This document shows, piece by piece, positions 34,227 to 47,700 of a DNA stretch of 64,000 nt. Source of the DNA: Eretmocerus hayati (lineage: Eukaryota > Arthropoda > Insecta > Hymenoptera > Aphelinidae). The stretch's first letter is position 1; the number at the start of each line of letters is the position of its first letter. Under the pieces are notes generated by a model. The model had not been told where the DNA came from, searched no databases, and saw only the letters and a list, made by a program, of their open reading frames with translations. Where the stretch lies: the NCBI GenBank assembly GCA_029851415.1, contig CM056741.1, forward strand, positions 70,484,282 to 70,548,281, given 5' to 3'. A program made the translations under genes and the position numbers.

Positions 34227-37200
34227 GTGAGTGCTCTCCCGTTTCCTCTTCACTCGTTTCGCTTCATTGAACGCTGTATCATCAGGCTACGATTCTTACA
34301 TGCACCCTTTGTGCATAGCGTTTGACTCAAGAGGTGGGTTTGTCGAAGAAGTGATCCGGTTGTTTTTGCGACTCGCACGCTGCAGTTGCGGTCGAAGAAG
34401 GAAAAAAGATCATCGACTCGGAGTGCGGTTGAAGAGAGAGTGATAACTTTTCACCCTATGGTACATAGAGGCGGGGAGGCTGGTTTTTCGAACACGTCAA
34501 AGATCGCATGTACAGAGTCGCGCTTGATCTGTCGATACGGTGAGGCCATCAGGAGCACATGCAATACGGGGTAAAAAGCGTACTACACGAAGCACGCGAG
34601 CCACCACAAACGCGCATCTCGTCCCCCGGCCCCGGTCCTCTCATCTCTTGGCTCTTTCAATCGCTGCCCTCTGCACATCACGCTCGGACGCACGGGCGAA
34701 CTCGGGCGGGCACAAAGAGAGGCCACCGGCCGATGGAGACACCGACACGGTGCACATCGGGGTGAGGAGGAAAGGTCTATTCAAGAGGGGCCTGGATTAG
34801 ACACGATGGACCTCACGTGGATGGGCCCATCATTGCTATGAAAAGGTCGGGGGCCCGGTGAGCCGTGAGCGAGAGGCTAGACCAAACCGCGACGAGCGCC
34901 CTATACCGGAGATGGGCACACGCGAATCTTGATGGAGCCTTCGGTATATAGTGCGGTCGGGGGACAAGCAAGACGCAGCTTCTTTGATCATCCGTTCGCA
35001 AGAGCAACCAATTCTCTCAATCTCCCCCGCCCCCGCTGTCTCTCTCTGCATCTCTCCATCGTTATACCCCGTCCCATCCCCTTCTCTGATGGAGCACTTT
35101 CTATCTTCCTCTCGCTGCTGCTGTTTAGACGCCGGCGCATAATCCAGCCGTGTGTTTATCGAGCCACTGATTCGTCCTTTGAGCTGCATCGCTCTGATCT
35201 GTGTGTATAACGGTCTCCATCGCACGCTGCGATTCATGCGGATGGACCGACAATTTTCCCCAACGGCCAGCAATATGCGAATATATGGTCGGGTGATGTG
35301 ATTGAAAAGGCTCGTGCACTTGCCACCGATCGATTGATGACTGCGGCTTATTTAACCCAACCACGTGATACACGGCTGTCGCGAAGCGTAAAAAATTGTC
35401 AATAATTGAAAAGCTCCACTAAACTCGCACGTTGATTGGGAGCTTTTGTAGAATTTCAAACAGCTGACTGTGGGGGTAATCCGAACAAACCAAAACAAAT
35501 GAAAACATCGCCCATCACGTTTTTTGGTCGTTATCGCAAGAAAAGGCATATTTTTTGTCGAATTTTCATTCAGAGTGATTTTACTGAACGCTGCTCGCTC
35601 GGCTGTATATTGATGAGTGTAAGACATTGTTATTTCCGTAACTTGTTGAACTGTGGTTAATAAAAAAGCAAATCAATCCGGAAACCCCATACCCGAGAAT
35701 ATCTAGATGGCCTTCCACCAGCTCATTTCTCTTGTGATTTTTCAAATCCCTTCGTTAGAGACAAACTGATAGAGTCGGAGAATCTTTGAAAATTATTGTA
35801 ACCTGTTAGCATTCTTATGTAAGTTGAAATATTGATCGATACGAGAATCATCCGTTGATTACCGGGGGCTGTGTTGATGAGAACGACGCAGGGCCACCAG
35901 CTTCACTTCTTGCTGAGCTATCGACTGAATAGCATCTCGGCTACAGATTAGTCCTCGATTAGTTGCGGATCGAATTTCGTGTTTTTCAATGAATCTCATT
36001 TAAAACTACCCGGATTGTGCATTTTACCTCGCAATACTTTCGGTATTTCTATTACACCCACGGGCTCAGAGGCCCTCTCAAGATATTTCAAAACACAAGC
36101 TGGCGATTCTCAATCATGAGACCACGATCCACGCGGGAATTATTGAATCAAGCTGAGAGTCCATTCTGCGCTCCGAACAACGAGCTGCTCTGCACTTATT
36201 GATGCCACTGGAACGCATAAGGGGTGTGGGGGAGCAGAATGAAGCAATGTCACACAATCGTATCGGAAGTGGCCAGATTGGCAGTGCCACGATCGCCCAT
36301 AATGCCGTCCTACGCTCGCTTGCTCGCCACGTATACATTGTCCGCATGCTCGACTCTGCAATTTGCTCCCTTCGTCCGATCGGACTTGGCGAGACCGCGC
36401 GTGCTGCGCATGATGCACTATTTGATTCACGCTCGGCCTTATACGTGCGTGCAAGCGACGATTCTCGGGTTCTCGGTACACCATGCGAATATGGTACATC
36501 AGGATTGATTCTCCGGTGCACGTTCGTCACGCGAGCGCGTCCGTGTCAAGAGGGATGAGTAAAAAAGCATCCCGAGCCCAGTCGCAAATCGACAACCCAG
36601 TCAAATTAATCCAAATCACAATAAATTTAGGAGCTCATACGCGCAAGTTTGTAGATTAGTAACCAACGCGTGGGTAATAATACGAATATACATACCCAAG
36701 CTTTCGTGCACCCCTGCAGCTTTTTGACCCCTTCGTAATTGGATTCAGACTCCAATCCGGTGGCTTCAGTTCGCTGCCCATCCTCTGATTGAGACTGCTT
36801 CTGATCATCTTGTTACTTCGCTCAATGAATAAGTGGACATGCTGTGAGCCAATCCTGTGGATGCACATTCACGAAGCTGCAAATGAAAATGAATTCAATT
36901 CAATCAACTTGCTTGCATGGGAGACAAAAGTTTTTGCGGAACGATAGTCCATCGTCCACAACCTCCACAGTTTAACCAAATAACGTGACTTATTTGAGTG
37001 CACTGGGCAACTGAGTGGGAAAGATGAGGGAACGAAGACCACTTCCGCGTTATACGACATGTAGCCAACGTGGTGCTCTTGATTCGAATTCACGATCCAA
37101 TTGTCCAATTGAATATTCAATGTAGCTCAAAGAGAGTAAACCGCAGGGAAGCTCAGCTTCGTAAAACTTGGTTCTGAATACGCTATTTCGTGATTCTAGA

Positions 37201-38209
37201 TGTTGTGAGTGGTTCATCGTTCCAGCGTCTGATCTGGACTGGAAGTGTTAGGAAATGGCTCTGCGGTAGTCGATTATGCCGAAGGTGTAACAATTATTTC
37301 AACTTCAGATTGAAACACAAAACATTATTCTGGATACTCGCTACATGTGTTCTTACACTAATAAAATTTGCTAGCAAACGGAAAGACCAGGGTTCCAGAT
37401 TGTCGATATTTCTCGACTTTTTTGTACACAGCTTCTTCAGGAGAACAATATGAACAATCCCAAGTATAATCCATAGCATTGGCCACCTACTGATCAAAAT
37501 CATTGTCCTTACATCATAGTGATCCTACGCGGGAACGAGTTATGTTCAATTGCTTAATCAGTCCAATGCGAAAGTCGAAGCATTTTTCTTTGTTTTATAG
37601 AGGGAATGAGCGCGGGGGCCTGATAACTTGTACAAATACTTTACAGAGTGGTGTTGTCAATGCATACATACCCTGCACACCATGAGCGAGTAGTTGAATA
37701 AGCACGGATCAGTGAAAATTAGAACGAGTATGTGCTTTTGCTAGTGCGCAATTCTCGTCGCCTTCGTGCAGTTTGCTCAAGAGTAAATTACATGTCACGG
37801 GGTAGACTTGACAAATTTAGCGACATTCTTTTTCTTGCGTGTCAAGATAAGCTTTCTCTTCGTTACTCTACTGCGCTTTCGTTGCGTTTCGGGTCGTTTC
37901 GGAGGGAACGAGGTCAATTTTGTAGCGCTATCGCACAAGTTACTTTAAAGACACAGAGCCGCAGGAATTTCTTCAATTTGTCCCTTAGAATCACCATCTC
38001 ATTAAGATGTTCTTTCTCCTATTGGGAGGAGAGTGAATACCAAAATCTGAGGCTACTTTAGCGATGACTAAGAGGATATCATATAAAATCATGACAGTTT
38101 TGAAAGAGTACTGTACATTTTCTGTATGGTTGAGTTTATTGCAGTAATTACGACGAGGCAGATGCCTTTAGAATTTTATGTAACTAGCATTAAAAGCGTT
38201 TGAAAATGC
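34227..38209. other. Gene-free stretch after the candidate exon
   Basis: The GC-rich part (34380-35320) and the segment 36110-36560 have overlapping frames up to 145 codons on both strands. None has a recognisable domain. A possible acceptor (GCTGCTGTTTAG) ends at about 35130 but leads into no clear exon. Confidence 0.35.
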
Positions 38210-38336
38210 TCTCTCAACATAAATCAGCTAAAACGAACGGATTTTGACTGAAAATCAGCTATTGTAGCTGATTTTCAGTGGAATTCCATCCACGTTAGCT
38301 GCAAATCAGCTAAAATAGCTGATTAATGTTGAGAGA
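38210..38336. mobile_element. 127-bp MITE-like inverted repeat
   Basis: TCTCTCAACAT at 38210-38220 returns inverted at 38326-38336. Inside, AAATCAGCT and AGCTGATTT alternate several times, so the interior folds on itself in more than one way. There is no clear target duplication and no coding capacity. Confidence 0.6.
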
Positions 38337-39091
38337 AAAGTCTTCAGTCAACGTGCTCCTTCAAAACCCATCAGACTATCCTCGATGAGTTGCACTACTA
38401 ATGGACAGATCCACGGAAACGTACTTGCGACGTAGTCACTCTTCTTTGCCTGATTTCTCCTATACATTCGCTAAAATTCTGGAAGAAATATTGAGACCTG
38501 AAACCAGCTCCTGGATTTGAATAAATTTTCCTACGATTTCAGCAAAGGAATAGAAGAAGTTAAGCGATGGAAAGTATCCGAGTCGCACGGACATTTTCAT
38601 GGATTTGCCCTAATAGGGTTTCTTCTCAGCTTTGGAATATACAATCAATTCGCCAGAATTGAATACAAAATTCAAAAATGGGTATTAATCTCGTTGTCCT
38701 GAATAAATAATGCGAGCCAATTACCATTTTTGATAGCAATGACGCAGTCCGCTTCAATATGCAATTGCGAAAGTTGTGAATACAGTAGATGCACGAATTT
38801 ACTGTGGAAGACTTTGGGGACAAAATTGTAGATTCTGTTCTCTCGAGCGCAGCGCAATCAGCAAGTTCTCACGGCCAATTCCATTCTAACGAACCCCAAA
38901 AGTTCCATTCGATCTCAGCTGCTTCGTTTTCCCTGGCACGACAGCGTCGATAAGATATTGTACTTTCAACATTTCGAATATTCACAAAGTTTGTCAGAGT
39001 AACTTTTCTCAAAAACCTTTAGAATGTCAAAGTTCTGCCAAGTCTTGTGTAAAGAAAATATAAAATTCGTCGAACAATTAGTCGAGTAAAG
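38337..39091. other. Gene-free stretch
   Basis: One 61-codon frame (38517-38702) begins near an acceptor-like CGATTTCAG but has no recognisable domain. Confidence 0.35.
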
Positions 39092-39665
39092 GGCACCACC
39101 CGTGTAAAAATGGGAACCCTATGACCATATATGAACATCTATGAATCGATTTTCAAAATTTTTTAAAATCTGAGAAGTTGTTATGTATGGTTGCATTTTC
39201 AGGGAATATTACATCAAAAAGTCACGCTGCTGATCTTGCATAACCGAGAAAATCTCCAAGTGTTCATTAGGTGGTTGAATTAAAACGATCTGTAAGTGAT
39301 ATCATTCTCCTACTAGAAAAAAAAAATGTTAGTTTCCAAGATCTCAGACATTTGGCAAATTGGTGACCAATCTGCACAATTTTTTATATCTTGAGATCAT
39401 TTTGAAAAATATTACATTTATGCAAGTTCGTCATCAATTTGCCAAACGCTTTTGATCTTAGAAATTATAATTTTTTTCTATTGACACATATGATGATATC
39501 TCTTAGAGATCGTTTTAATTCAATCACCTAATGAACTCTTGGAGATTTTCTCGGTTATGCAAGATCAGCATCGTGACTTTTTGATATAATATTCCCTAAA
39601 AATGCAACCATTTCATAGATGTTCATATATGGTCATACGGTTCCCATTTTTACATGGGCATTGCC
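39092..39665. mobile_element. 574-bp long-hairpin element
   Basis: Arms of about 270 bp (39092-39365 and 39395-39665) are inverse copies with high identity. They share CCCRTGTAAAAATGGGAACC at the outside and GATCTTGCATAACCGAGAAA in the middle. The loop is only about 30 bp. Either strand, if transcribed, would fold into one very long hairpin. No coding capacity and no certain target duplication were found. A foldback-type MITE is the simplest call. A hairpin-RNA (endo-siRNA) source is a possible role. Confidence 0.85.
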
Positions 39666-41445
39666 ACGGGGTAGGAGACAATATGCAGTGTAGAATTGTC
39701 GCGAGTATCAGCTTCATCTACTTGTCCTTGCAAGGTATTCATACGGAGTTGCGAAATGATATTACCTTATTATTTAGTAATCTCAATTAATCTAATTTTA
39801 TCGGTGAGGATAATGCAGGACATCTTTTTGTTGTTGTAAATGAAGATTACGCGTGTATTTTCATATTAATTTTATAGAAAGATACACACATATCGATGAT
39901 TGGTAGCACACAGTGTGAATACGGGATGCAGTTATGATTGATAAGGAATATATGAGTGAATTAAATAACTGAATGTGACGTGTGGGAAAAACCTCGACGG
40001 AGATGCAAACGTCTCGAAAGACGCGCTCGAACTGCCACAGCCGCGCTGCAGTACTAGTACTACAGTAGCGATCCCTCGGTGGATCCGGAAGAGTGCAATG
40101 AAGTACAGGCATGCACTTTTGGACCTTTTAGGTATACTCGACTGGAAGTATAGATGTGCGCTCGTTGCAAACACCAACACTTTTTTCATTACACCATGGC
40201 AAGAATGGGTACTTTTCCAATTCAATGACAATTTATATTATGTACCGAATTGCGGAAAACGCATTTTTTTCACGGAGTACGTAATAACATTTTATCGCAT
40301 GAACACGGGAATATTGTTTATGGATCTGCGTAGGGCGATAGAAACACGACGTTTCCGTGCAGAAAGTTGAATCACGAGCTGAATCATCATTTGGTGCAAA
40401 AGAGCATCCATGGATCGAATTTTAAAGTGAATATTGGAATGCGAATTCCAGGGATTTCATCGATCGCGCTGCATTGGAAAAATTTGATTAAAATAGGTAA
40501 TTGAAGAAAATGAAACAGAAATATTTGAAAACGAATTTCCAACTACGTTCGTCTGGTTCAATGAAATTGGAATTCATGGAGTACTCGCAAGGGTAATTAC
40601 AGGTATAGCCAACCGACCCAAAAGAGCAAAAGGATATCAACTATGCTGATATTTCTGTTTTATAATTGAGAAAGGTCATTTATAGCTCATTTTTCTCAAG
40701 TTCACCGAATAGCATAATTTCGCAGCTTCTATTCCGAGGTGACATAATATAGTGTACGACGATAACTCGAGGCAACTGTCAAAAAGGAAAAATGGCCAAT
40801 GCTCACAAGCTTGCAAATATCAGAGAGAAGACGCATCGACCGGTACAACAGCGAGCTGCTACCTACCCAAGTTGGATGGACCAGCACGACCGCTGTCATC
40901 GGTGTTGTGTATAGATTATACAGAGCGAGGGAGAGAAAACATGACCCATTGTCGCGCACTTGGAGAGAACTCGGCAACACCTTCTCCCCGTGGGACGTTG
41001 TCTTCGGCTGGCCAAGTTGCGAAACACGAAGGCCTGAGCATCGGAGGATGCAACGAGGCGCATCGGAAGTGTCGTCCTCCCCGAGAAGGCGCGATGAATA
41101 TCGATTCGCGCGCTCCTTGTCGTATAATTATGCGCAGCCTCGACGACACTCGCTTGAGTGTACATATTGAGCCTGTAGCTCGATATTGTCTCGACGAGGA
41201 TGAATACGTTGGTAGAATCTTTCCTCGCGCAGATCTGACCCACTTCACATGTTTGTTGCAAATCCCGTACTCGCAAAACGGTACCGGAAACCTATAATGA
41301 CAGTGTTTTCCTGAAGCAAATATTCATATATCAACATCTAAATAGAAAAGATACCCCGCCATCCCTTACCAGTCAACAGCGCCCAACACTTTCATAACGT
41401 CTCATGGAAAGGTTCGATCACACCAAATCAATTCAGATTTCAACG
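39666..41445. other. Gene-free stretch with a GC-rich island
   Basis: The island 40740-41300 contains a 181-codon plus-strand frame (40752-41297) and overlapping minus-strand frames of 110 and 126 codons. The overlap of long frames on both strands points to low stop density rather than coding. Confidence 0.35.
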
Positions 41446-41772
41446 GCGCGTTGGTGGGGATGCCGAGTGTCATTAAGCAAAGTTGGGCGCGGTTAATTCT
41501 TGGATGGGTGACTGCCCCAGCATCCGCGGCTGCCAACCATAGCTTGCGGGCTTTGTCGATCGATTAACTGACATTTATCCTCCCACAATTTGAACAAGAG
41601 ACACCGTATATTACAGTTTTGACTTCATATTCACGAAATGTGTGACATGAGCATCGTAACGATAGCGTGACGAATGTGTCGAACACTCTGGAGCAGGCTC
41701 ACCTCCTGGGGGAGGTCTTCCTTGCTCCGCGGGTATGACTTCCGAGTGAATGCGGAGAGAATTAGGTTAGGT
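41446..41772 (+). mobile_element. 5S-rRNA-derived SINE, older copy
   Basis: Positions about 41471-41540 resemble the 5S rRNA internal promoter. ATTAAGCAAAGTTGGGCGCG is followed by GGTTAATTCTTGGATGGGTG and then AC, near the 5S intermediate element and C box. The region from there to GCGGAGAGAATTAGGTTAGG at about 41750-41770 is collinear with the SINE at 58950 with moderate divergence. Part of the 5S-like head (the GATCACCGAAG block) is deleted. After the TTAGGTTAGG end the two copies no longer match, and no poly(A) tail or target duplication could be assigned. It is an inactive old copy or a different subfamily. Confidence 0.75.
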
Positions 41773-44700
41773 TCATGATTACATTCGAACAATTAAAAGT
41801 TTGAATACTGCATCAAAGAGTCGACTGTTTTTTGGAGAATAATCTCGCCGATCCCAAGGATGGAATGAAATAAAAAAAATTTCGCTCGATACAACGCATG
41901 GAGTTGCGGTTATCGCACCCACGAGCCATTCTTTTGGGTAGTATTTTATTCTCATCCCACGTTACTCTTCACCTTTCGCTTCATTATTTTGCTCTCGCTT
42001 GTGGCCATGTGCTTGTTTTATCTCGACTCGCGGTTGGCTTTATGATCACACAGAATGTCAGAACGTCAACTCCTGAATATTTATTATTAATTCCTGTGAA
42101 TTTTCATTAAAATTCTCATTATCATTGTAAATCTTTTTGGCGCAGCGCTAAATCCGTTGTACAGTATATCAACGCTCACTGCTATAGAAAAAGAGGAACT
42201 CAGCGTAATTTATTCTTAATGGCATTAAATTATCTTTTTAAAATATCTTTTTGCATTCAACACAATTGAGGCTTAGTTTTCGGTAAGAAATTTTAGGAAT
42301 CATGTATCCTCGAACGAACTGTGCTGAAATTGTACATGATTGGTCGAATTTCGATGGACGGTCTCACGTAAGAATTCACCTCTTGCAACGATTTTCCCGA
42401 GTCATAATTCTCTCATTTGCTCCTCAACAAAGCGTTCTGTTATGAAAAGTCATGAGATACTCTTCTGACGATATTGAATATATTTAATTTTCAAAATGCA
42501 TTGTACAGCCGTATGAAGAAGTAGAATAATCAATGAATGTAAAATTGTATTTCGACTTTAGCTCGTTCGTGGAATTTGCGTTGTCAGTGGAACACTGGCC
42601 ATTGCTCAGCTCTGGCGCATTCAAACCTGATTATTCAGTACACAAAGTCTCCATATGAGATACCAAACTCGCACGGAAGAGCGTGCGGTCAAACTAACAA
42701 TGGAGTTGGATGTTGGAGAAACATATGCACACATGCGAGCGAGATAAGTGTGATGATAGTAGAATAGACTTGCGAATGGATGAATAATGGGACAGGAGTC
42801 GTATGTGCGTCGACATATTCAGGGCAAACTAAAACGAGTTGTAGATTCTGCATTATATCACGAGTGTACTTTGTTTCTAATCGAATATTGGAATATCTAC
42901 TCTCCATTCCACAGCAGTGACCAGCTAAAATTTTACATAAATAGGTCGTCTCCAATATGTATGTATTCCATGTTTCAGAAGTCTGCCCCCCCCCCCCCTC
43001 GAGAATCTCTTCAAAAATGGCTTTGTTTATCAAAAAAAACCGAAACACGTGTCACTTACAATCGTGGGGGAAACTCAAAAGTCGACTCAGATTTGACCGT
43101 GAATGATCCTTTAATGGTTTTTGGAGCTCGAATTGAATCCATTTCTTCAAATGTAAACATCTACTCTGGCCCGGGTTCTGGAAGAATAAAAAATATTGCA
43201 TCCAAGTATGACGTTTTGCCAAATTTAATGACCTCTGGGGAGTCATTTGGGAGTCATAACTATCTGGACAGTGGTTTAAGGCACCAGAGTTAGAGCGATA
43301 ATCTAGACTAGAGAGGTTTCTCTCAGACAAGCTCATCAGAATTATTCGGACCGTTGACCTGTGACCATAACCATTACCTTGACCTTCTTGAGAGATCAGC
43401 TCGATTTTCAGTAGAGATTATCACAACTCATCCTTTGGATTTTGAAAATGTGACATCGAAAACTGATATGAATGGACGTGATTGCCTGTTGCGAATAGTA
43501 TTCTATAAATCCGAACAAGTGCTCAACTTGGCCCAGCACAATTTGCACGATGAGAATTGCGCAACAACAGTTTATGTCATCGTAAGAGACATTGGTCCAT
43601 TTCATGTTCAGAGGATAGCAATTATTTGAATGCATCTTAGTATTTCTTGATTTGGAAATCTCAATTGTTACGTTCTTGATTTCCTATGACGACACAGTGA
43701 AAGCTGCTCTCTGTATCAAATAATCTGGTTGTTATCAAGGTTGGATTTTACAATTCACAATAAAATGTTATGTACGCTCTGGGAGCCTGACAAATCGTGG
43801 AATGGTTGATGATTCTACTTCATCTTTGTCAGTTTTAGGAACGTCAGTATTGTTTAGTTAAAACCACGAGGCCAAGGCTTGAAAATCCGAGGGACTGGTG
43901 AATAATTTTTTTTTTTGCCAAGTCTGTGGCATACTTGTCTAGCTTTTTTTGACTAACAAACGAAGTCACAACCAATTGTCATTGTTTGTCTGGAATCAAT
44001 CTCGAATTTAATTACGAATTGCTCGCAATAGACCACAGAATAAATTGTCTTTGAACCACGTTGAAGGGGCGTCATGCCAATTTATACGTTGCAGTAGACT
44101 TTGAAACACGTCAAAAACTTTGAAAGCATAATTATTGGATCCACAAGCAGCTTTGAATGGCGAATCTGGAATTTTCAGTCGTTATATATGCATAAAACGA
44201 GCTCCGAGTACGCGACAAGAAATACACATGCGAATTTTCACGAGCATAAGTCGTCGGAATCACGATTCAAAAGTCGCGCGAGCGCAGGCTGCGGTGCACG
44301 AAACCGAGAGAACTGGGCGGAGAGTCAGAGAGCTCGTATAAATAGCCGCTTCAAGGGTCAAAGAAAGACGAAAGAGGGCAAAAAAGTGCGAACGCCGAGG
44401 GTAGGGCCGGCATCGCGGTCGCATAAGCGATGCAGCGAGGACAGAACAAAAAGATTTCGTTGCTCTTCCTGCCCCTCCCCCCGCCTTTATTCCACCCTCA
44501 CAATTCGTACATGTGGTATGCAGCGTATAAGTACGACAGGACATATAGGTATGTGAGCGTGGTGGGCGCGAGTGGGAGCAAAAACCCGTCGCAGACTCGC
44601 AGAAGCTGAGTAGCAGTACAGGCGGTGTGCGGTGGTGCTATTTCGGACTAATATTGGTGTCGAGCCACCCTCGCATGCAGACACTTCTAATTACCAGGCA

Positions 44701-47700
44701 GCTTCACAAATGTACTCTTGCTCGTTCATTATCATTAATGAAATCTGCCAAGTAATCGTGACCTAGCCACGACAGGTCGGTCTTTATAGAGTTACATCTT
44801 TCTATAGAGGCCTGTGAGGCGCCACGGCGAGGTGCCAATCGACTAATCGCAAGCTCTGTTGGCCTTGCGAGGTTGCTTACCAGTCGAGAGGACTTACGAG
44901 ACTGATTACGATGATGTGACTGGCCACTACATCAATTCGGAATAACAAAGATTTAGCCGATGCTCGACTCATAGAAGACGAAGATGGAAGTCGAGTGAAG
45001 CGTCATCTGGAATAAAATTTTCAGCTTTCAAGCGCTTTGCTTTGATTGCATTTAGTGAGCAAGAGTTGGTCGAGTTACTCTTTGCTTCCAACTTTTTAAT
45101 AGATATCTCGAAACTCATAACAAAGTCAACTTGCGTCTCGACAGCATCAAGACGGAAACCATGGCAAGGTGTTTGGGATTACGGATGAGCTTGAAAACGG
45201 AAGAAGATGTGCGGCGTGACAAAAGAGCAGTCGGATATCTTGTTGAAATGATTACAGAGCCGAGGTAGAAATTACAAATTCCCGCAACAGCCTCGAGTGC
45301 AGAATTAACGGAGACGCGGAACGCTAATAAGCTCCGTAAAGCTCGCCATGGCCAGATAACGTTATCACTCGTGTACAGTGACATCAACGACGGATGATAC
45401 GGCTTGCAAGCTTGCAACGATACACCACTTCGCGATGAGCACATGTGTGACGGAGATGGAGGATCATTCGGTGGCTCCCTTGACGAAGCCGAGATCTAGT
45501 ATACATCAGAAAGTGCGGAAAAGGCGAGTATGTATTATGCCACGGGCGCTTCTCGCGTAGATATAATAACGAAAAGGCCAGCGGCGCGGTGGACAGTGCA
45601 TAATGTAACGAGGCTCGTTGCTAATGATCACGTGTGGCCCGCCATGTACTCGCAACCGGATACGCACACCAGCCATAGAGCCAAGCGCCGCCGTGCAAAC
45701 GCTCCGTATGTTTCATCAAAGCCACCTATCATTACATCCTATACGCGTATAATCATGGGTATGCAGTACGTCGCGTGGGTCGAAAGGCAAATAGCTCGGT
45801 CAAGCATCGCGTGCGCGCAGCTTTTGGATATACTGCTCTCTCAACCCGGAATAGAGATTGCCTCAAAATCCATGTATCGCACGCTAGTGTAAAAGGTATG
45901 CATGAAAATTCAGCTTTTTACGGGATGAAAATTTCCGCTTGCACGGAAGCATACACATCACCGTTTCCATCGATCTGAAGTACTCATTCTGAAAGATTGA
46001 CGATTCTCGAGCCTCTCAATTTGAGATTGCTGCAGACAATTAACGCGAATATGATCGAAGCAGACGTTTATTTGATCATACCTAACACGTTCAGTTAACG
46101 TGACTCGGCTCATTATGATCTAACGATGAAGTTGGAACAAAACTGTCCCGAAATTCAGATTGAAGGACGTTTGGCAAAAAAGGCGAGCTTATGGGCAGAT
46201 GTTGTTTTACATGAATTCAGGATTACAAGTGGTCTACTTAAACAAAAACGTGGCAGAGAGCGTCTGAGAGTTATAGGGTTCATCTATCGGTCAACTGGGC
46301 TATTTTGTTATCAACTGTTTTCCATAATGATCATTATTCCTGGTCCTGATGAGGGTATTCTCTCTTTACACTGGCCTCACAAGAACTTGGAATTTCCAGA
46401 AACAGGTCACAGGCTAGAAGTGATCCTCTGCGGTCGTTATATCTGCTTCCTTCGACATTTTCAAGGACAGACTGTCCTCGGTGTTCGCGGTTAATGTGTG
46501 CATGGAAAAGTAGCCAAAACCAAAATCGCAAGAGCCTGACTTTTTTCTCGTCAAGAGTAGGAGAACATCGAAGAGCCGACAAATAACGGAAACAAGCACG
46601 GAAAATGAGTCAGGAAACATAGTTTATGCGAAGAGAGTGTTGTAAATTTTATTCACGACAGGACAATTTGGGATGATATGCAAGAAAACTCTAGATTCAT
46701 GTCAATTCACTACGATGCCGAGTACGAAGATTCATCTCGGATAGGACCAAAAAATGCTGCGACTTTCATCTGCGATGACGATTGAGTTTTTCTCTCAGAA
46801 TTTGTCAATCGTTCCCTTATCTCGTCTCGAGGTGTTGAGATGATTTGTCTTGTTATTTAATTGTCGAAACTCTTTTAACGGACGGAGCCATGATTTTGCA
46901 TGTCTATTGAATCTCGATGGTTTCACTGGTGAATTAAAGTCAGAAATTGATAGAGATATTGTGACTAACCCTGATAATCTTGAAGTTGTTTTCGAGTGAT
47001 CAATTCGAGTCAAAAATCGAAATTTCACCCAAAAATCTATGCCTCGTGTTCTGAGTAAGTTTGGAATTCTGGAGGAGAGCCGGGAGTATGGAGGCTGCTT
47101 GTAACGAAGATCGTCAAAATCTCCATTTGACATAAACCCAATGTAAATTTGAAAGAAAGTAGGGGGTGAATGGCAATCAAAAGCGGAGACGAGTCATCAT
47201 CGCGACACTTGTCTCATCTCTACGATCCATCCTCCGCTCCATGAATCTCAAGAGCATCCCAGTTGCAAGTGGTCCGTGCAGCGATGATCGCGCAAACACG
47301 TCATGGTCGAGCGTCACAATGCAAAGCGGTCGTTACATCAGCTTGAAACGTTCCACGCTGCCATCTATCTAGAATAAATACCAGCTGCTGCTCGTTATGT
47401 TGCATATGTATATCGCGCCCGACACCGCCCGAGCGAGTGCATCAGCGAGAGTGCGGCATTTATATGCATAATAGACATGCATAAAGGGAATTCAGAGCGC
47501 GAGGCTTCGGTGCCATCTCCACCCCCCTCCCCTGCAACGCGGTAGAGACGTACATCCGTGATAGCCGCTAAATCAGTCCGGCCGCGGCGGCCCTCGCGTG
47601 CGTCGTATATATCACATACTATGTTCACTCTCCCACGCAACATTTATACTCTAGCGGATGGAGGCGAGGACGGGATTCACGATGCGAGCGAATAATGTAC

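Noticed and set aside
39389..39406. 16-base match to the insect miRNA bantam (TGAGATCATTTTGAAA)
   Set aside because: It lies in the loop side of the long-hairpin element, the match stops before the mature 3' end, and the surrounding fold is not that of a bantam precursor. Most likely coincidence.
40752..41297. 181-codon plus-strand frame
   Set aside because: Frames of 110 and 126 codons overlap on the other strand; base composition explains all three.
41755..41770. TTAGG telomere repeat
   Set aside because: Only two units, and the same TTAGGTTAGG occurs at the matching position of the other SINE copy (about 59279-59288), so it is part of the SINE.
46126..46494. 122-codon frame as a membrane protein
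   Set aside because: The hydrophobic stretch is short and interrupted, and no family is recognised.
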